35,292 bases of DNA from Methylococcaceae bacterium UBA6146 (GTDB lineage: Bacteria > Pseudomonadota > Gammaproteobacteria > Methylococcales > Methylomonadaceae), in the NCBI GenBank assembly GCA_002422395.1, contig DIUY01000018.1, forward strand, positions 1 to 35,292, given 5' to 3'. The notes under the pieces are model-generated. The model was not told the DNA's origin, did not search any database, and saw only the letters and a list, made by a program, of their open reading frames with translations. This document shows, one piece after another, positions 32,699 to 35,292 of the stretch. Within the stretch, counting starts at the first letter, position 1, and each line of letters begins with the position of its first letter. The position numbers were made by a program, and so were the translations under genes.

Positions 32699-34293
32699 AT
32701 TGGTAATTTCCAATGTTTATTAGTGATTTTATTAGATACCCAATCTCTAGTTAAAACTTCCAAATCTAAGAATTGATTTTTAGTGTGATTTCTCCAATGA
32801 GTTCCTTCATCTCCAAGAAAATAGGATGCAATAATAAAAGCACGTTTTTCTTGACGGCTCATAGTAACAAAATTAGATTTTTTATCAGATAGCCAAAAAT
32901 CCATGCGTTTATTTGTCATTGCATAAATGCAATTAGCCTTAACCATGGGTGACGATGTTTTATTGAAAATTGAATCAATAGTTTGTGATGATTCTTCGAG
33001 CTCACTTCTAGACAATACACGAACTAGATAAGCCAAAGTATTATCACTTTGAACAATATAGGAATCTTTATCTACAAGATCACATAAGCTTTTCATGAAA
33101 TCATTTTGATACTCTATTGGGGCCTTGGTAATAGATTTAGATGCAACTTGTAAGACGGAAGGAAAAATTGGATAAAATATATCGTAATTGGATGATATTG
33201 TTTTGAAAGAAAGCCCTATTTTTTCATCATCTAAATATGAAATTGCATTCAATATTTGTTTGCCTATAGCTTGATGAATACGGCTTTTACGCATTTCTTC
33301 TTGGAGCAAACCAATTACATCAAAAGATAATATTTTTGATTTTAATGACTTATAGTCATCTTCCGCAGTTATAGAATAAGGGTCGTAATAAATATGTAAA
33401 TTTAAAAAACTTGCTCTTAAAGATGTAAGCTCATCCTCCTCCCCAAACAACAAATGTTTAGTTTGACTAATATATTCTGTGACGCTTAATAATTGTGTTT
33501 TTGTTTTTTGAATAGCCAGACCTTCATTTCTAAGAAGAAATTCAGCACTTGTATTTAAAAATCTGAAAGCATCCTCTTTTGATTCCGCAAACAAAACAAA
33601 ATCATCAACAAACCTACAAAACCTAATTTTTTTGTTAAATAGATATTGATCTATTGAGTGTAGTAAAGCCTCTGCAAGTAATCTTGAAGCGTTTCCTCCA
33701 ATAGGAAGTCCATAAGAAGCATTCGAAGACAGATTCTGTAAAATAGTCATTACTCGCTTTATTTTTTCTCTATCCCCCTCAGTACGAATCAAAGCATTTT
33801 CAAGACGATGATGGTATATCCTTGTATAAAAGTCTGATATATCAAATTTAACTACATGAGAATATTTCCCAGAGCCAGCAATATTAATGCTGTCACTAAT
33901 AAATTTTCTCCAGCTAATTTCTTTTGAAAACAACTTTCCTGTAGATTCGTCTATTGATAATCTATAAGAATAAATGGTGTCTTTATCTGCTGAAATTCGC
34001 TTTTTCTCAATAGAACCTGACAAATCTAAAACAAGACTCAAAAAATATGCATTCCAGATAGGATCTATTTGAGTTGCCCATCTAAAACCACCTAAGCCAA
34101 CAGGGATACATAACGATTCCTTATCAACAGGATATTTTTGAATAAAATTAGAAAATTCATTTTCAATCTTATTTAGTAAATCTTTTGATTTATCAAAACA
34201 ATCGTGAAATATCATATTTTCCACTGGAAAGGGAAAAATATCTGTATCTCCATAATTCGATATATTTTTTAAAGCAATAGCTTTTGAATCCAT
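32695..34293 (-). CDS. Reverse transcriptase of the defense-associated (UG/Abi) type
   Basis: 532 aa. The RT core has motif A VVKFDISDFYTRIYHHRLEN (Asp151), motif B SYGLPIGGNASRLLAEALL (195-200 is GLPIGG), motif C CRFVDDFVLFA (Asp230-Asp231) and a following LAIQKTKTQLL. The N-terminus has TDIFPFPVE and GGFRWATQIDPIWN, and the C-terminal 220 residues are helical (repeat-like), with YFLGDEGTHWR near the end. A C-terminal helical region after the RT core is a feature of the unknown-group and Abi defense RTs. There is no maturase or HNH domain, so this is not a group II intron ORF, and no retron signature is seen. AGGA lies eight bases before ATG 34293. The gene is AT-rich, suggesting transfer. 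I cannot assign the DRT subgroup. Confidence 0.8.
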   Translation of the reverse strand: MDSKAIALKNISNYGDTDIFPFPVENMIFHDCFDKSKDLLNKIENEFSNFIQKYPVDKESLCIPVGLGGFRWATQIDPIWNAYFLSLVLDLSGSIEKKRISADKDTIYSYRLSIDESTGKLFSKEISWRKFISDSINIAGSGKYSHVVKFDISDFYTRIYHHRLENALIRTEGDREKIKRVMTILQNLSSNASYGLPIGGNASRLLAEALLHSIDQYLFNKKIRFCRFVDDFVLFAESKEDAFRFLNTSAEFLLRNEGLAIQKTKTQLLSVTEYISQTKHLLFGEEDELTSLRASFLNLHIYYDPYSITAEDDYKSLKSKILSFDVIGLLQEEMRKSRIHQAIGKQILNAISYLDDEKIGLSFKTISSNYDIFYPIFPSVLQVASKSITKAPIEYQNDFMKSLCDLVDKDSYIVQSDNTLAYLVRVLSRSELEESSQTIDSIFNKTSSPMVKANCIYAMTNKRMDFWLSDKKSNFVTMSRQEKRAFIIASYFLGDEGTHWRNHTKNQFLDLEVLTRDWVSNKITNKHWKLPI

Positions 34294-34324
34294 GTTTCTA
34301 TCCTGAAAAATAAAGTGATAATTG

Positions 34325-34463
34325 TTAAATTTTGTCGATTACTCTTAAATAGCCAAGGGGAGGTAGCGCTTTTCTGCCCACCATCCGTACCACAAAAAGC
34401 GGGCAAAACAGCCTGCCCACCAGGCTCATCACCATCAGCGCGGTCATAATCGGCAAAGGAATA
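34325..34463 (-). pseudogene. Possible remnant of a membrane-protein C-terminus beside the IS
   Basis: A minus-strand frame from the IS edge reads LIPLPIMTALMVMSLVGRLF then CPLFVVRMVGRKALPPLGYL and ends at TAA 34325-34327. The hydrophobic stretch resembles a transmembrane helix, and the base composition is GC-richer than the RT gene next to it. It has no start, and the upstream part is IS sequence. An overlapping frame over 34269-34547 on the same strand seems non-coding. Confidence 0.3.
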
Positions 34464-35292
34464 AGGTACTCCCCATTGTCTAGACCAAAATCTCATAAAC
34501 ACAGATAGAAGCCGGTTGATAAAAATGGGTTGTTTCATCCTTTTCATAACGCCTGGCTAAATACACGTCAGCGGGTGTCCGATAGCCCAATGATTGATGT
34601 AGCCGTTCATGGTTGTAAAAGTGGAAGAAATCCTTCAGTCCTAACCAGGTTTCCTGGACGGTGTGCCTATCCTGCAAATACACATGCTCATACTTGACCG
34701 TGCGCCACAACCGCTCGACAAAAATATTGTCCAGTGCCCGCCCGCGCCCGTCCATACTGATTTTGATGCCTTTGTCCAGCAGCGGCTGGGTAAAGCGGGG
34801 CGTGGTGAACTGCGAACCCTGGTCGGTGTTGAAGATTTCGCATTGCTGGCGTTCGGTTATAGTGCCGACGGCTTCAATGCAGAAATCCGCATCCAAGGTG
34901 GTGCTCAACGCCCAGCCCAGGACGTAACGGCTGTACCAGTCAACCACCGCCATTAGGTACACGAAGCCCGATGCCAGACGGATATAGGTGATGTCGGTGC
35001 TCCACACTTGGTCGCAACGGTCAATCACCAGTCCGCGCAACAGGTAGGGGTAGACCTTATGTTCCGGGTTCCGCTGGCTGGTGTTGGGTTTCTGGTACAC
35101 CGCCTCCAGCCCCATTGTCCGCAGCAATCGCCTGACTTGCTTGGCATTCACCCCATGCCCCAAGTTGCGCAAATGCGCCACCATTTTTAATACGCCATAA
35201 CAGGGTGTCCGGGTGTATTGTTCGTCCAGAAGCCGCATCAGCGCCAGGTTTTCCTGGCTTTCACCCGTTGGCTGGTAGTACAGGGACGAACG
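34463..35292 (-). mobile_element. IS3-family insertion sequence, partial at window edge
   Basis: It contains the transposase orfB (34480-35292) and ends somewhere near 34463-34487, where GGTACTCCCCATTGTCTAG (34465-34483) may be the terminal repeat. The other end and orfA lie outside the window. Exact ends are not proven. Confidence 0.6.
34480..35292 (-). CDS. IS3-family transposase (OrfB), partial
   Basis: The frame is open to the window edge; the first visible residues are RSSLYYQPTGESQENL. It has the HTH_21-like segment RLLDEQYTRTPCYGVLKMV, then the rve integrase core: VWSTDITYIRLASGFVYLM (Asp), IFNTDQGSQFTT (Asp) and ALDNIFVERLWRTVKYE (Glu). The second Asp and the Glu are separated by 35 residues, the D,D(35)E spacing of IS3-type transposases. 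It ends at TAG 34480-34482. As in other IS3 elements it is probably made by frameshifting from orfA, which is off the window. Confidence 0.92.
   Translation of the reverse strand, partial: RSSLYYQPTGESQENLALMRLLDEQYTRTPCYGVLKMVAHLRNLGHGVNAKQVRRLLRTMGLEAVYQKPNTSQRNPEHKVYPYLLRGLVIDRCDQVWSTDITYIRLASGFVYLMAVVDWYSRYVLGWALSTTLDADFCIEAVGTITERQQCEIFNTDQGSQFTTPRFTQPLLDKGIKISMDGRGRALDNIFVERLWRTVKYEHVYLQDRHTVQETWLGLKDFFHFYNHERLHQSLGYRTPADVYLARRYEKDETTHFYQPASICVYEILV

Noticed and set aside
32695..34293. Group II intron or retron origin of the RT
   Set aside because: There is no maturase/HNH domain and no domain V-like RNA nearby, and no retron-type msr/msd inverted repeats could be seen. The C-terminal helical region fits defense RTs better.
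34269..34547. 92-aa minus-strand frame between the RT and the IS
   Set aside because: It runs across the IS edge and the RT start in a frame with no protein-like features; another frame there looks more like a membrane-protein remnant.

Overview
The window looks like chromosomal DNA of a Gram-negative, mid-GC gammaproteobacterium. Gram-negative status follows from LpxD, a Wza-type export lipoprotein and PrsT. The PrsT/XrtA-type exopolysaccharide genes, glycogen phosphorylase and numerous hairpin repeats would suit a Methylococcales-like methanotroph, but no taxonomic marker gene is present, so that is inference.

Left part (1-5.5 kb, minus strand): an exopolysaccharide biosynthesis and export block. 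Transcription runs leftward from a PrsT-like TPR lipoprotein through a UDP-glucuronate 4-epimerase-type protein and a UDP-sugar 6-dehydrogenase (TGATG coupling), past a rho-independent terminator, to a Wza/XrtA-type export lipoprotein that leaves the window inside a Gly-rich 9-residue repeat. A 0.58 kb divergent intergenic region separates this from the next block.

Middle-left (6.1-17.7 kb, plus strand): an envelope-polymer decoration block. It holds a 1116-aa double glycosyltransferase (GT2 + GT4), a sulfotransferase, a WcbI-like protein, a 417-aa protein resembling a GT-D fold, a fused tandem sulfotransferase, an SGNH + GSCFA protein and an LpxD. Three sulfotransferase-type domains plus acyl-transfer/esterase-type enzymes suggest a sulfated, acylated surface polymer made with the sugars from the left block.

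Middle (18.0-23.9 kb, plus strand): housekeeping genes, namely an inositol-monophosphatase-family phosphatase, an orphan ParA-type ATPase, glycogen phosphorylase and the Mg2+ transporter MgtE. The spacers hold at least two families of small palindromic MITE/REP-like elements.

Right part (24.1-35.3 kb): a defense/mobile island. It has a type III-like restriction-modification pair (mod and res) with a PIN toxin-antitoxin pair and a small unknown gene between them, a 5'-truncated SNF2 helicase, a VapBC pair, a FlxA-like coiled-coil protein, an AT-rich operon of a defense-type reverse transcriptase followed by a PD-(D/E)xK nuclease-like protein, and a partial IS3-family insertion sequence. The RT-nuclease pair is the best candidate here for a poorly described antiphage system.
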